This document shows positions 35,500 to 47,384 of a DNA stretch of 64,000 nt, in pieces (positions within the stretch are counted from its first letter, which is position 1; each line of letters opens with the position of its first letter). The stretch is from assembly GCA_016808115.1 (NCBI GenBank), contig JAEQBH010001503.1, positions 806,001 to 870,000 of the forward strand, written 5' to 3'. Source of the stretch: Tetrastigma voinierianum. Lineage: Eukaryota; Streptophyta; Magnoliopsida; Vitales; Vitaceae. The notes under the pieces were generated by a model. That model worked only from the letters and a program-made list of their open reading frames with translations. It was not told the origin of the DNA and searched no databases. The position numbers were made by a program, and so were the translations under genes.

Positions 35500-37282
35500 T
35501 GTGGCGTCCCATTTTCGAGAGTCCGTTGTGACCGTCAGCCTGCGAATACTTGTGAATGTCGAGGTAACGAGCACCACTCACGAAATGGGAGCGAGAGTCT
35601 CCTTTGTACGGGGAATACACGAGGTACCTGACACAATCCCAACCGATTAACTGATCACCTTGGGTCATATACAATTAAAATGAGTAAAAATGGTCACGTG
35701 GGCTGGAGTACATCAGTACTCACTAAATACGTATCAACTATATAACATAGTTCGAGTTATTACATTACTCTTAACGAAAACAAATATCGAAATTTACAAT
35801 TTTAATGTGTTACAAAATGAATCTAAAGCCCTGACGAGCTTTTCTTACAAAATGCGGCTCCCGGTGGCGCCAGATCCTCTGTACACTTTACGTACTGAAA
35901 TAGTGATCCCTCGGCCCGGAGTGAGCAGTGCCAGTAGAGATAATTTCTTACATGGGTTACTCCCGCTAAGTGCACATGTCATGGCAAACAATCATACTTT
36001 CGAAGCAAATCACGTGATTTTGCGAATGTTTACATACTTTCGATCCATATCTTGAGTCTTGCCAGGCTCCGCACACATGCACAAGCCAAATGCGAGTAAA
36101 AATCGGGTTTGAAACAAAAGGCTTTTTGTTACCGAAAACTTACCTAGGAGTTTCGGTAAAATTTATTGAATGACCCTCAGAGCGAATCACATTTGGATAA
36201 CCCTGCGAAACAATTCATGGGCCCTCGGCGTGAATTGTTGGACAATCTCAACCGCAGATTCTCAGGAAAATCTTAGTGAAATTTCTTTCTGACTCCTTTT
36301 TCCTTTTTATTTTCTTTCATGTCATGTACTCCTCTTAATATTCTAAGATTGCTAGTGCATATAAGAATATATTATGCAATCCAAACAACTTCATCTTAAT
36401 ATATAAAGCATGTATATATTAACATAATTATTTCACCTGATTCATGTTATTAAATTCATATCAATAAACCAAAATTATTCATGGGCCCAATTAGTAAATC
36501 TGTATTCATTTTGAATAACTCAACAACACAAAAATCACGCGAGCAGTGGAAACCCTCGGGTTGCGCATTCCGCTGACCCTATGATTAGGGATTTCTTCAC
36601 TTGGTTGAAGCTTTTGGGGCTAGATAGCACGGCCTTCTAGGCCTTAACAAATCCTAGTCATAAAATGGTCATTAGCCAAAGAATAAACCAAGTAGGAAAG
36701 ATCCTGCCTCTTGAGTTGTGGGAACTCCACAAAATGCGGTGTCACGCGTGGCCCTCATTGCGTAGAACAGCTTTACTTCTTGGCTGAGCGGATCGACGGT
36801 TCGAGCAGCGAAATCTAGAGAGAAGTAGCTCTCTCTTTCTCTAAAACTGAAAACCCCGACCTCCTTGGCCTCGGCTGCCCGATTTGTGTCTCAAAATGAA
36901 GAAGAAGCTATTTCACTTTGTCTTGTCGTTGCGTTTCAAATTTCATGCATGTCCCTTTTTTTCACTATTTGACACATGGCTTAATGTAGCCATTTATCTC
37001 AACTCTCTTTAATCGTATGCGTGTGTGCATGAGTACATGTAATAGGTGACTTTTGTCCGCATGTCTCTCATGGCCAGTTTCTGGCGCTAGGCCTGATTGC
37101 CTCAAAAAACATGAAATTAGTGTCTTGGAATTCGATGAAGTCGGCGTGGTAGCTAGATTTTACGAGGCAGACGATTCCATGGTGAAGTCATTAGTCATCC
37201 GAGATCTATAAAAATTTCGGATTTTGACCGAAATTACGATTTTACCTTTTTTCAAAAAATTATGATTTTCCCGGGTTTTACA
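35500..37282 (-). repeat. Right LTR of the gypsy element (5' LTR in element sense)
   Basis: Starts tgtggcgtccc and ends gggttttaca on the plus strand; about 1.78 kb. Same order of landmarks as the left LTR, with numerous substitutions and small indels. The promoter that would drive element transcription to the left should lie here, but I cannot point to a convincing TATA box. Confidence 0.85.
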
Positions 37283-38735
37283 AGTTAGGTATCTGCATGG
37301 TAAAAAACTCAATAATTAAAATTGGATTTATATGAAAATCCATGATGGAAGATTTTCCTACCATTAAAAATTTGTGAGATGCTTTAAAGGGTGAAGAAGT
37401 TAGACATAATGGTATTTCTCATTTGGAAGTGTATAAGATGAACAAAAGCCAATTGCCTATATTAGGCAATGAATTAATACATCCTTACGTCACCACGAGG
37501 CAATTAAAACAAATTGGTATAATATTTTGAAGAAATTAGAGATAGGGTTTAAATAAAAAACAATTAGGAATAAAAATTTCTTGTCAAAGAGTCGATGAAC
37601 ATAAAGTTAAAGAGGAAGAAGATTAACAATAGATTAACTTAATGCTTTTATGACTCTGCCAGTGGTTAACTATTATGAAAATGGTCATGGATGGTGAGAT
37701 ACTAGCTTATTTCTTTCCAATAATTTAGGGAAACTTTTGTAAATGACTGTGGTAACTTTGTTCCAAATGGTGCATTATCTATGGAGGTTGTAAAACTTGA
37801 TTAATGAAGAGAGACTGAAAAAGCTTATGAGACAAAATATGCACAAGTCCTTATCACAAAAAAGTAGAAGAAGAAACATGAATAGAGGATAGACATATCC
37901 TAACAAGTTGGAGGGAAGGTCTCGTTCCATAAACAAAATCAAGTGTTTCCATAATTAGAAAAATAAGATGACAAGAATATGACGAAAATTATGAAGTTTT
38001 AGTGTTTTAATATGAGTGGTTGCATATAGATTATCAAGGAATCAAGTGAATTGTAGACATTGCAACCTCCTACCATGTTACCTCTCACTTGAAGTTGTTT
38101 TCTAATTATAGAGTTGAAGACTTTGACACACTCAATATGAAAAATTCTAGTTACTCCAAGATGATAGAGATGAGTGATGTTTTTATTAATACCAATATGA
38201 GGTTTAAGTTGATATTATAGATTTATGCGTTAATTTAATTCCAAGATTAGCCTTAAATAAGTAAGATCATGGAAGCATTTTTGCAAAAGCAAATGGAAGC
38301 TCACTAAGGGTTCATTTGTTTTTTCATTATAAAAGGAGTCGCATGTTACATTTTGTTTTTAGAGAGATTCGAGGGAAAGTTTATAAACTTGATTCTCTTA
38401 ACAAAAAATTGAATCTGGTGATCATTGTTTGCTAAGTAAAAGAAAGAAGTGTTTTGATATTTTCTATATATAGTTTCAACAAGCCATGATTGAAATAGAG
38501 ATTGTAAATGTTTGAAACTTGTTGCTCTAAATATGGTATAAGGCATGAGAAAACAGTCCTCAACAGCATAATGGTAATGATCTTGGTTAATTAAGGATAA
38601 ACTAAAAACTAAACCATCAAAATAAATTCATAAAGAGGAGTTTGTAAGCTTATCAACATTATAAGCAACATTAATCATAAAGAGGAATTTATCATTGCAG
38701 CACTTCGCTTTGTGATAATATGATCAGCACCGTTT
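37283..38735 (+). pseudogene. Ty1/copia gag-protease remnant, unit 2 copy
   Basis: Continues the remnant whose PBS-like word lies left of the gypsy insertion (about 26321-26332). Matches 14917-16330 almost base for base in many stretches (for example the ttaggcaatgaattaatacatcc region). It has the same gag-like (YFFPII..ETF, PNGALSMEVV) and protease-like (SYHVTSHLKLFSNY) words and the same loss of the catalytic Asp-Ser-Gly. It lacks about 20 bases near 38210 relative to unit 1. It is not functional. Confidence 0.7.
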
Positions 38736-38761
38736 GAATAGGGTGCCTAGCTAAGGCACCC

Positions 38762-38945
38762 CTAGGGTTGGCAATGGGGCAGGTTTAGGGTGAGACGGTC
38801 CCATCCCGGGTTTGAAAAAATAAACTCAAACCCGTTAAAAACTCGATTACAATTAAATCAAACTCATTTCATTAAAAACATGACAAGGCAGGCAGGAAAT
38901 AACCCGTCTCGATTTGCCGTCCACTGGCACCCACACTTTCTTGGC
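38762..38945 (+). mobile_element. hAT-like non-autonomous element (MITE-sized)
   Basis: Left end agggttggcaatggggcagg; right end read on the minus strand gtgccagtggacggcaaatc. This resembles the TAGGGGTGGCAATGGGGCGGG ends of many plant hAT-type elements. About 180 bp without coding capacity. The unit 1 copy keeps only the first 50 bases. Confidence 0.5.
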
Positions 38946-39235
38946 CAGCGACTTGACAGTGGTTCAGTGGAGTGGATAACAATGATGAAATGATAATGGG
39001 AGACATATAGTTGCTAATTGTAGTGGCTAGAAATTAGTTGATGTGCAAATCAAAGAGAATACTCTGACGGAGATTCGGAATATGGTGATTGGCGTCTAGC
39101 ACACATAGGTGATTTGAGAATCTGAGTAGATCGGGGTCGTCATTAACAATAAAAAATGATAATAATATTTTTTTTAAATTCTAATAAAAACAAACCTGGT
39201 GGTGGGAAAAGAAAATTTATTAAGATCAAAAAATT

Positions 39236-39275
<40 letters not shown>

Positions 39276-39399
39276 CTATCGATATTATTTATCATTAGTT
39301 TTATTTTTATTTTTTCAAAATTAAAATGCCATGCTTGACGTATCATTTAAAAAAAAAATTTATTCAAATCTTATATATTTTGAGTTATTCCCATCTGAT
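38946..39399. repeat. Spacer after unit 2 with (TA)n
   Basis: Homologous from about 38990 to the spacer at 18450-18837. It includes a TA microsatellite at 39240-39272. The small frames on both strands across it are repeat artefacts. Confidence 0.65.
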
Positions 39400-39715
39400 A
39401 TTCACCCATTCAATTAGTTTTAACCTTTTAATGGCAGCTGATTGATGTTCTTGCTTCTCATTGATATCTTGTAAAATGTAAATGCTTATAAATTAGTTTG
39501 GAAAACATCTTCCATTGTTTTTTCTTCATTTCTTTCTAATTGGAGCTTGAGTAGAGTTTTTACTTTTTAATTGAGATTTATTAGGGTTGTACTTCTATAT
39601 ATCACGAAATATTTTATATCTCGGATGTTTCATGTTTTAATCACATGGTATTTGTTCAAAGAAAAAAACAAAAGTGAGCCCACATTAGTACGTTAGCATT
39701 ATGGATACAAATTTT
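39400..39715. repeat. Leader fragment that opens unit 3
   Basis: Matches the start of the unit 1 and 2 leaders (ggcagctgattgatgttcttgcttctcattgat...). Homology breaks at cattatggatacaaatttttt (about 39712) and seems to resume at cattattgaatacaaatttttt (45697), about 6 kb later. Confidence 0.6.
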
Positions 39716-41279
39716 TTAAATTTATTTATTGATACTTGAGTTCTAAGAGCATATAAAAAAATCAGGAATCGTGGTAATTCGGCCTTTGGCGAGAGACTCA
39801 GGGCTACAAGAGCAGAGATCACGAAGTTTACTTGACAAAACTATAATTGAGCGTGGCTAGACTTTGAGGCTCAGTATCGGAACCACATTTATTTACTCGT
39901 TTATTTTAGAGGCTCTCATGGACTATAAAGTTTTCTTAATATTTGTACTGACAAAAGGAAGGGTTAATTTGGACAATGAGTACCATGGTCTTGACCAGAA
40001 ACGGACTTGGAGCGAGCTTCGGATCTATATTTGAGGTAAAGTAAACCTCAAATTTGCGGTTTGTCTTTACCTACATGTGACATAACATAAGGAAGAAAAA
40101 TTGCATACATAGAATTGCTTCAGCAGCGTGCTAACAACTTTCAAAGTTGGGCGTTGTTTTCAATAATGTAGTGATCCATGGTGCATAGCCAAATTAACAT
40201 CAACGAGTATGATAGAAGCTAAAATATAGACGAAATGCATCTTGAGTTATACAAAAACATGGCTCAGGAAGGTAAAGCACAAATCGGCTTTATGCTTGAC
40301 TCGAAAGGTAGAATTTAGACATTATTTATCGATTAGGCGATGTGGGAAGCATCTAAAAGGGTGAACAGGGAGGCAATACTTGTTAAAATATTTAGATTGT
40401 TGTTTGCTTTTAAACATCACCTGTGTGGCCTAAAATAGTAAGCAAAAGTGCAATCTGTTCTACTTTTCCTAGGTTGGCTACATCGGGGAATGTTGTTTAC
40501 TAATAGTTTGTACGAGTGGTACATGTCGAGTGGGGTTCAGTGGTTTCTTGAAAGGACATTGTGCGGGAGTCTTTATACGTATGTGTGCTTGTGCACATAA
40601 TCACAAGGTTTGATGGCAAATGACACGGCACTCACGGAGGACCCAGTGAGAATATGAAGGCCATGTTCTCGATTAGGTTCCGCGTTTTCCAGTTAGAGAA
40701 GATATAAGAACGAGAGAAATGGAAAATTTATTCCAATTGTTGCGTAGCCGAGCTTCTTATTTTTACTTTGTTGAGAGTGAAGGTCGATTGAAACCACATT
40801 ATATAAAAGGATAACAAGTATTATAGAAGCCTTATTTTATATTTGGTTCCTAGAAAGTGCAAGGGAAGAAAAAATGTTAAGGAAAATGATTTTATCATAT
40901 TTGTGTATAGGCTAATGCACACATTATGACTAAAATCGGAAGAAGGGACAAAGAGACAAAACAATTTAAAAATATGAAACTCACAACCAAGCAAAATAAT
41001 GAATCAGATAATTCCCCCCTTTTTTCTTGCAATTTCTTGTCAACCAAATATGCTCTTAGACACTCTAACCTCTTAATTTCTTACATTTTCAACCAGGTTA
41101 ATCAGGCCGTAATTTTAAATTCAAAGCTCAGCAGCTTGTTCCCGACATTCATATCGAAACCACAAAGCTGTAAGCTAATGTCATCCGCTCATAGTCCTCA
41201 CTCGAGTTCTCGATTTGCGCGAAAGCATGGATAACATTCAAAGCAAATTAAAACAACAGCATTTGGCTGCATACCCGAT
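39716..41279. other. Unassigned DNA inside unit 3
   Basis: I see no recognisable gene or element. The longest frame (40926-41234, 102 codons, plus) has no family features, and its composition is that of the surrounding DNA. The stretch is not repeated elsewhere in the window. Confidence 0.4.
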
Positions 41280-41790
41280 GGGGTTGGCTCTGACCTCACG
41301 GGTAATGGGGCTTGATAGTAATCGGACGGGTGGAGGAGGAGGAGGAAGCCGGGTGTAAAATGAGAGTAAATTGCGTGGCTTCATGATGTAGCCCGTAAGG
41401 AGTAGCTAAGTAGAAGGAGAGTTGAGGGAGGGTATGAGTCAACACTAGGATGGGGCCTTGGCCCCGTCCTCATGACTAATTCGTATGTTTCATGGGGTTA
41501 ACAAACGAATAAAGTTTTGTGTGAGTTAAGGTTAGGGTTTGAAGTGCAGTTAGGATTTGGGAGGTGATGAGTGAGTGTAGGGGATGATGATGATGCTATG
41601 GGTGTGGTGGCAGTAAATTGGGCGCATATGGGTCCGTTGAAGTTGAGTTTTACGAGTTTTGCTTGCTTGATTTGAAGCGGAGGTGAGAAGTGAGAATTGA
41701 GAATTGAGAGAGAGAGAGAAAGAGATAGAGAGAGTCTCTACTCTCTAGAGAAGGAAAAACTTTGGCTTATGCAAATTCATGGAATTAGAT
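41280..41790 (-). pseudogene. Possible 5' part of an unidentified minus-strand gene
   Basis: On the minus strand a CT-rich run (41780-41700), typical of plant 5' leaders, is followed by Pro-, Ser- and Thr-rich translations in two or three frames (for example PIASSSSPTLTHHLPNPN, about 41610-41560, and TGPRPHPSVDSYPPSTLLLL, about 41468-41410). The composition looks coding-like or like a low-complexity transit region, but there is no uninterrupted frame and I do not recognise a family. It could equally be a plain 5' region. Confidence 0.25.
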
Positions 41791-42179
41791 TCAATCCCTA
41801 AATCCCTAACGTGCACCATGAATTAATATTAGGAGTAGTCATATAATAGAATACTACTCGCTTTATGAAGGCCCACTCAAAAGCCCAGATGGGGGGCCCA
41901 TTAGATTCTTTCAACTTCAATGAATGAGAAGAATAACCAACTTATTTTAATTGATTCTACATTTGATTTCCATTTGTATGGATTGTAAACGATTGTTAAC
42001 GTCATTTTCATTTTTTGAAGGTAATGGGCATTGGCACCCATTACATATCTTATGATTGATACATTTGTTCTCAGAATCTTATCATCCAACCCCTACTTCT
42101 CTTTTTTATAATTTTGAGGGCTTGTTACCAAATGTTTTTGGAAATAGTTTACAACGAACATATTTTGATAAACGGCTCG
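41791..42179. other. Intergenic DNA, nothing identified
   Basis: AT-rich with a short G-rich patch (41890-41900). No gene or repeat family recognised. Confidence 0.4.
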
Positions 42180-42796
42180 ATTCTCCATGAGTATCAAGAA
42201 TTTATTTTCATGTTTCTCATAACATTTTTAACAAGTAAAATAATAAGGCATCTTATTCTTAAGTTTGATACGGGAAAAACATGTTTCATGAACAAATTTC
42301 AAAGAAAAGAAAAAAAATTGTCAAGAAACTACTTTTAACAACCGTGTCCCCAAACAAGCTAGTTTAGGTTAGGTTGCATGAAGGATGAGCCCCTATGCTC
42401 ATTTAAGGTTGATTTTATGCTTGAACTTATTTTTATCTTTAAAGGTTATGTCAACTCCTAAAGGAATAGATTAAAATGATTTCTTACACTTTTGAATACA
42501 CAAATTATCAAACAAAAGAAGAGAAAAAAGCTTGAAAGATTATCCTCCCTTTTTTTTTTCCGAGAGTTTATGGGAAAGTGCATTCCTTCAAATTTTCATT
42601 TGATTTCAGTAAGATTTTTTATTCATTCATGACCAAGTAAGGGTGGTGAGTGAAGTGTGAAGTGTGAAGTAAGCAAAATCAAAATAAAACAACAACCAAA
42701 GTAGAGTAGAGTAGAGTAGAGGCACGCTTGCTTGCTTGCTTTAGGTAAAGTCAGGTCATTGAAAAATAGCTCGCCTCCCAACTCTAGCAACGCTTA
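42180..42796. repeat. Third copy of the PPR-downstream spacer, without the PPR gene
   Basis: Matches 3630-4210 and 21560-22130, starting in the tail of the PPR 3' region (ttttcatgtttctcataac) and running to the gcttgcttgctttagg stretch. It is interrupted at 42797 by a solo LTR and continues at 44860. Confidence 0.7.
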
Positions 42797-44859
42797 TGTG
42801 GGTATGTAAATGATCAAGGTGTCCAGTTGATACGATCAACTGCGGAAATCTATACATCTCGTATCCACGAGACATACTGATGTATTGGCCTCTTGGGCCC
42901 ATGGCAATACTTCAAATAATATTAATCAACTATATTCGATAGTTTACGTACATTTACAAAAAATTTATACATAAGTACAAAATTTTCTGTTACGTTTAGA
43001 GCTTCTTGCAGTATCCTGCGATGCGAGTCTGCTGGATGGTCCACATTACTGAAAGGGGTCGCGGCGGGGTGAGCAAGCCCGGTAGAAAATTCTCCTACAG
43101 GGTTCTTTCACTTTCAAAATGCGTATGCGTGGCATATAAATGATCGATCACATTCCGTTACAATTTATTCTCCATATGAAATATCTATAACATGCATGAG
43201 ATCGACCCCTCATGCTCACCACGAGTCCCACGTAGAGCTCCCTCCTTTTTGGAATGCGAATGTGAAAATAAAAATTTAGTCACACACCACCCCAGTAAAC
43301 CATTGGAAAACCCTCGATTTATTTATCAAAGCGATTTTAGTTCTTTTCCGCTTTTATTTTGTGGGCCACAGTTTCCGGGTTTACAGTGGCGTATACGCCT
43401 TTTCAACATTTTCACGAACTTGTCGGTAAAGTTCATGTCCTAGCAGAAGTGAATATCTACATTGGGACTTTCACCACAGAGATCTACCCCAACTTGCTCA
43501 CTTGAAAACATAATTTATCATTTTGATCATTTACACACTCGTGAATCTACCTTGGACTTGGTCCCATTTTCCAGTTCGACCCGGCTCCGCTGCCGATGGA
43601 ATAAACCTTACCTGCACCGCACCAGGCACGGCGATGTGTGATGCATATGAAATGCATGATCTTGATGCATTTTCCTCATGTTACATGCATGAATGAGCAC
43701 TATGAAACATTTACAAACCATGGGAAAATTATAATTTATACATATAATACACTCAATGCAAAACACATATTAATCACATTCAAAAGCATGCATCATTATA
43801 ACATTTCCACACTTAGCATGTTATTCAAGCGAAGCAATAACACACAGGTGGAGTCCTGACTTGGGACCACTCAACGAGTACCTCACGGCCACATGCGGCT
43901 TGTGCTTAATTTGGTTGATCCATATCATCGCATCGAACAACCATGATGCACAGAGCTTTAGGTTTAATTTAAAACCCTAACACACAGTCTGTCTGTTAAG
44001 TCGTAAATCCATACCCATTAATTCCAAAGCTTGGAACTAATATACATGGTCTCTCACTTGGCCTCATGTAGCCCATGCCATTATAAAGCCTTTGAGGTAA
44101 AGTAAAAGCAAGTAGGAAAATGTCTTACCTCTTGGAAGTTGAAGAAACTCCCAGTAGGAGTCCACGTGTTGTCCTCTCGAGTGTAGACCCTGACCGCTAA
44201 CATGCTTGAAGGAATCAGGCGATTGGATGCTTTACAAACCTAGAGAGAAGGAGGACACTCTCTCTACAAGAATGAAGAACATCCGACCAGCATCTCCTTT
44301 TGTGCTTCTCGTTTTGCTTCCTTCTTTCTTCTTTTGCTTTTCTTTTTCCTTTTTCTCTTTTCTCTTTTCTCTTACCAGCTTATCTTCTGTTTTCTCATCT
44401 CATTTACCATATTCTCTTTTCTTTCTCTCATAATTTGGAGAATAAATCATTCAGTCAAAGGAGGAAATTACTCCACTATCATGTCTCGTGTGTGGAACAC
44501 TTTTTCTATAATTTTTCTTGTTCTTAATGCCCACTTTGTATAAATCTGTGCATGGCATCATATGAGTATGGAATCAACCACTCCCATGGTTTAATTGTGA
44601 AATACTTACTTTTTGATGCAAGTATGTCACCAACTTCTATGGTGCAGTGACATCCCTTAACTTGCCATGTCTCGTAGGCACGTATCGAAGCGTGAAATCA
44701 GGGCCTTTCGGAATGCGAGTCGACGTGGTAGGTAGAAATTTCGTGAGGCAGGTTCGGCGGAAAAGTCAGTTTAGGTCATCAGAGATCTAGAAAATTTCGG
44801 TTCAAGCGAAATTTCTATTTTACCACTTTATCTAAATCTTGGATTTCACGAGATTCTCA
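42797..44859 (-). mobile_element. Solo LTR of a Ty3/gypsy element related to the one in unit 2
   Basis: Interrupts an array block whose two halves are otherwise contiguous (compare 4200-4240). Its left end (tgtgggta...gtccagttgatacgatcaactgcggaa) resembles the start of the 26337 LTR (gtccgttgatgatccgtcaacctgcggaa). Its right part (gtcgacgtggtaggtag..ttcgtgaggca..gtcatcagagatctagaaaatttcgg, cited in pieces) resembles 28000-28080. No internal region is present, and no exact target-site duplication was found. The frames rich in Phe and Leu at 44206-44543 are a T-rich run and not a gene. Confidence 0.7.
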
Positions 44860-44930
44860 TAAGGTAGTCAGTCCCCTCATAAAGCGTAAGAAGACATGTC
44901 GGGACCCGAACAAAAGAATTGATAAATGCA

Positions 44931-44973
<43 letters not shown>

Positions 44974-45699
44974 TCTGGTATCAACAACTGACAATTTTCC
45001 CAACTAACTACCAAGAAAAATAAAGCAAAAAGACCAAAATAGCACTGAAGAAGTAAGTGAGATAGTAGGTAGGTGACTAAATGACCACCTTCGGCCTTCT
45101 ATGCTGATTTAAAGTCATCAATCGGCCCACAACCCTCCTTAAAATTTTCCTTCCCTCACTCACACTTTAACTCTGCCCAAGTGCCGGTCGAATATCTAAA
45201 AATCACTCCATTCCCCGCATTCTCAACAACGAGGAAATTCGTCATAGCAACACAACAGAAGAAGTTATGGCTCCTCGATATATTAATCAACAAAGAAGGC
45301 TGAGCCACCCGAGAAAAAAAATTCTAAATTCTGATCTCAAAGCCTCAAATTAAGAGATTTTGAGACTATTAATAACATGTACATTAAAGTATAAAAAATA
45401 TTAATAAATGCCATGCATATATGTATGTTACAGTATCACTTGTGACAATTTTCCCCCGACTAACTGCAGAAAAATAAAACAAAATACCAAAATAGCATGA
45501 AGATGTAAGTGAGATAATAGGTAGGTGACTAAACAACCACCTTCAGCCTTCCTATCTTTTGATTTCTGGAGAGTCATCAATCAACCCACAACCCTCCTTA
45601 AAAATTTATTCACTTTCTACTCCAACTTTGCTACGAGTCTACGATCGGAATATCACCAAAATCCCACTCCCGATCAGCATTTCTCGGCCTCGGGAGATT
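44860..45699. repeat. Spacer block, continued and locally duplicated
   Basis: Resumes the zinc-finger 3' spacer after the solo LTR and includes the (AT)n at 44934-44967. The segment with accaaaatagcatgaag..gtaggtaggtgactaaa occurs twice, at about 45028-45090 and 45488-45535, so roughly 45000-45260 is repeated at 45440-45700. No gene. Confidence 0.65.
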
Positions 45700-46129
45700 C
45701 ATTATTGAATACAAATTTTTTGAAAATTATTGTGAGTTTTGAAAATATAACGCTATTAAGTGTTTTATGCATAGTAAAACACTAGGAACTAAACAGTGTT
45801 CTTTGTCTTTTTATCTCCTTATTTTTTAGGAAAACATAAAACAGTTTTTAAAAACATAAATAAAAAAGTACCTAATTTCTACTTAGAAAAACTGGTGTTG
45901 ATGATGTTTCAAAAGCCAGGCTAGGCTAGAGCGTCTTGAATTCTTCAGAAAATTTTGGTCAGTGACTCGGAAATATGTTGAACCTTGGTTCGTGCAGTAG
46001 TTGTAGCTAGAGCTATGTAAATGCACCCCGAAAAAAACGAGCAAGCAAACGAACAAAATACTTCTTGAATCGTCTTTTATCACTTTATAAACCAAAATGC
46101 GAAAATGTTTGGGTTGAGGTAACCTTTAC
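45700..46129. repeat. Leader piece plus unassigned DNA
   Basis: 45700-45895 matches the leader near 19155-19350 (ataacgctat..tgttttatgc, cttattttttagg). From about 45896 to 46129 I recognise nothing. Confidence 0.5.
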
Positions 46130-46880
46130 CTCAGGAGCGAAGGTCGATCGAAAATAAGGCATGGGTTGTGCCTTGGGAATCAGCTCCTTTCTCATTCTCT
46201 TGATTTCTTCCTCTTCTTCCAACTGCGAATGAAAAAACCAACTTATGTATTAATGCAAGCGTTCACCATAAGATCTCCTTGTTAAGTGTACTTTTTAATT
46301 GGAAAAACATACAACTTAATAATTCAGTTATTGAACTAAAGAATCATGTATACCTTATGTTGTCTCTCTCTTTCCATCTTGTATTGCTTGATCAAACTCC
46401 TCTTCTCTGCTACCTAATAGGCGCACACAAAATATACCAATAAGAAAAAAGAACAAAAAAGAGATACTTTTTTATTCAAAACTATATGCTCGATTATTCT
46501 GAAAAATATATATGCGGTGAAATGACAAGGCACGCTCATTTGGGATCTCGTATGGAGTTTCAAGTCGATCCCGGTTTGGTGTTCTCTTTGAGAGGAGGTT
46601 TATCAAACCTTGAAATACCAAAAGGGAGCCCCCACTTGTAAAATGATTTCTAGAGCATTGGAAATGTCTAGGTAAAATGGCATCTATAAGTTTTATTTAT
46701 TTTTAACTCATGTTCCAACAATTCAAGGAGCTTTGCTTATTCATTACAAAATGACCCTCACCTTTGGTCCATTGGTTGTCCATGGGAGTCCTTGTGCAAT
46801 TGGTATCCATAGCTTCTCCTCCTCCCCCACCAATTTTTGTTTCTTGTTCAAAAGTTCTTCCTCCTCCTTAGTGTCCCTTT
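46130..46880 (-). pseudogene. TPX2-like microtubule-associated protein, exon cluster
   Basis: Three minus-strand exons with GT/AG borders. 46880-46762 reads WIPIAQGLPWTTNGPK after an acidic, Lys-rich stretch. 46413-46354 (60 bases) reads VAEKRSLIKQYKMERERQHK. 46222-46130 (93 bases) starts LEEEEEIKRMRKELIPKAQ and continues PMPYF. The last two join in phase and match the C-terminal domain of plant TPX2 (MERERQQK, RKELVPKAQPMPYF), which activates Aurora kinase and nucleates spindle microtubules. Exons between the first and second, and after the third, appear missing, and the usual DRPF after PYF is lost. A further candidate exon at 47010-46960 does not keep frame. It is probably a gene fragment. 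A smaller second copy lies at 51340-51500. Confidence 0.65.
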
Positions 46881-47384
46881 CTACTTGATGAAATTAAATT
46901 GCTAAGTAAAAGTGAAATGAGAAAGAGACTTTCCCAATTCATTTTTAAATGATAATAACCTCTGTTCTCGGAGTTGAATGGCCTTTGGCAAGTATCCTAG
47001 GATTAATGCTCTGAAATCAAATAAAAATTACAGGTTCGATAATTAAAGAACCATAAAAATTCATTAGCAAAAACAACAAGCGAGACCATAACTGCTTTAA
47101 CCCTTGTAAAGATGTAAGTAGAGAGAGAAAGAATCATCCATATCATAATGCTTTCATGCCTTCACAGTTTATTTCACGAGAAGTGTCAAATGTTACATTA
47201 TGATGAAGATTAGTAATAAAGAATGAAACAAATGAGTATAAGTATTGAGTTACAATAACAAAATTCTTACATTTCTTGGGGCTCCTTTTGCCTCAGCGAA
47301 GTGTTGTAAATCTAAAGCTTGAACGAGAGGAATAAATAAAACCAATCGAGCGCTATATAAACATACTTAAAAATCAAAGTACCA
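46881..47384. repeat. Intron-like flank shared with 51400-51880
   Basis: AT-rich DNA repeated between the two plus-strand zinc-finger halves, with shared landmarks taacccttgtaaa and cataatgctttcatgc. It links the TPX2-like exons to the zinc-finger 3' half in both places. No independent gene seen. Confidence 0.55.

Larger units (their letters stand above)
26337..37282 (-). mobile_element. Complete-ended Ty3/gypsy LTR retrotransposon, reverse orientation
   Basis: Two long direct repeats (26337-28134 and 35500-37282) bound the element, each reading TGTG at the left and CA at the right. Flanking 5-bp words are ggtta (26332-26336) and agtta (37283-37287), a target-site duplication with one change. 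The unit 1 copy at 14917-14926 shows the uninterrupted site (ggttaggtat). The PBS at 35484-35496 and the polypurine tract at 28135-28146, plus protease, RT, RNase H and integrase in that order on the minus strand, fix the orientation. All coding parts carry frameshifts. C-terminal integrase features suggest a Tekay/Del-like chromovirus, which is inference. Confidence 0.9.

Noticed and set aside
40926..41234. 102-codon frame as a gene
   Set aside because: No family feature, no neighbouring exon and ordinary local composition.
44206..44543. Phe/Leu-rich frames resembling membrane proteins
   Set aside because: Composition comes from a T- and C-rich run within a solo LTR; overlapping frames look alike.
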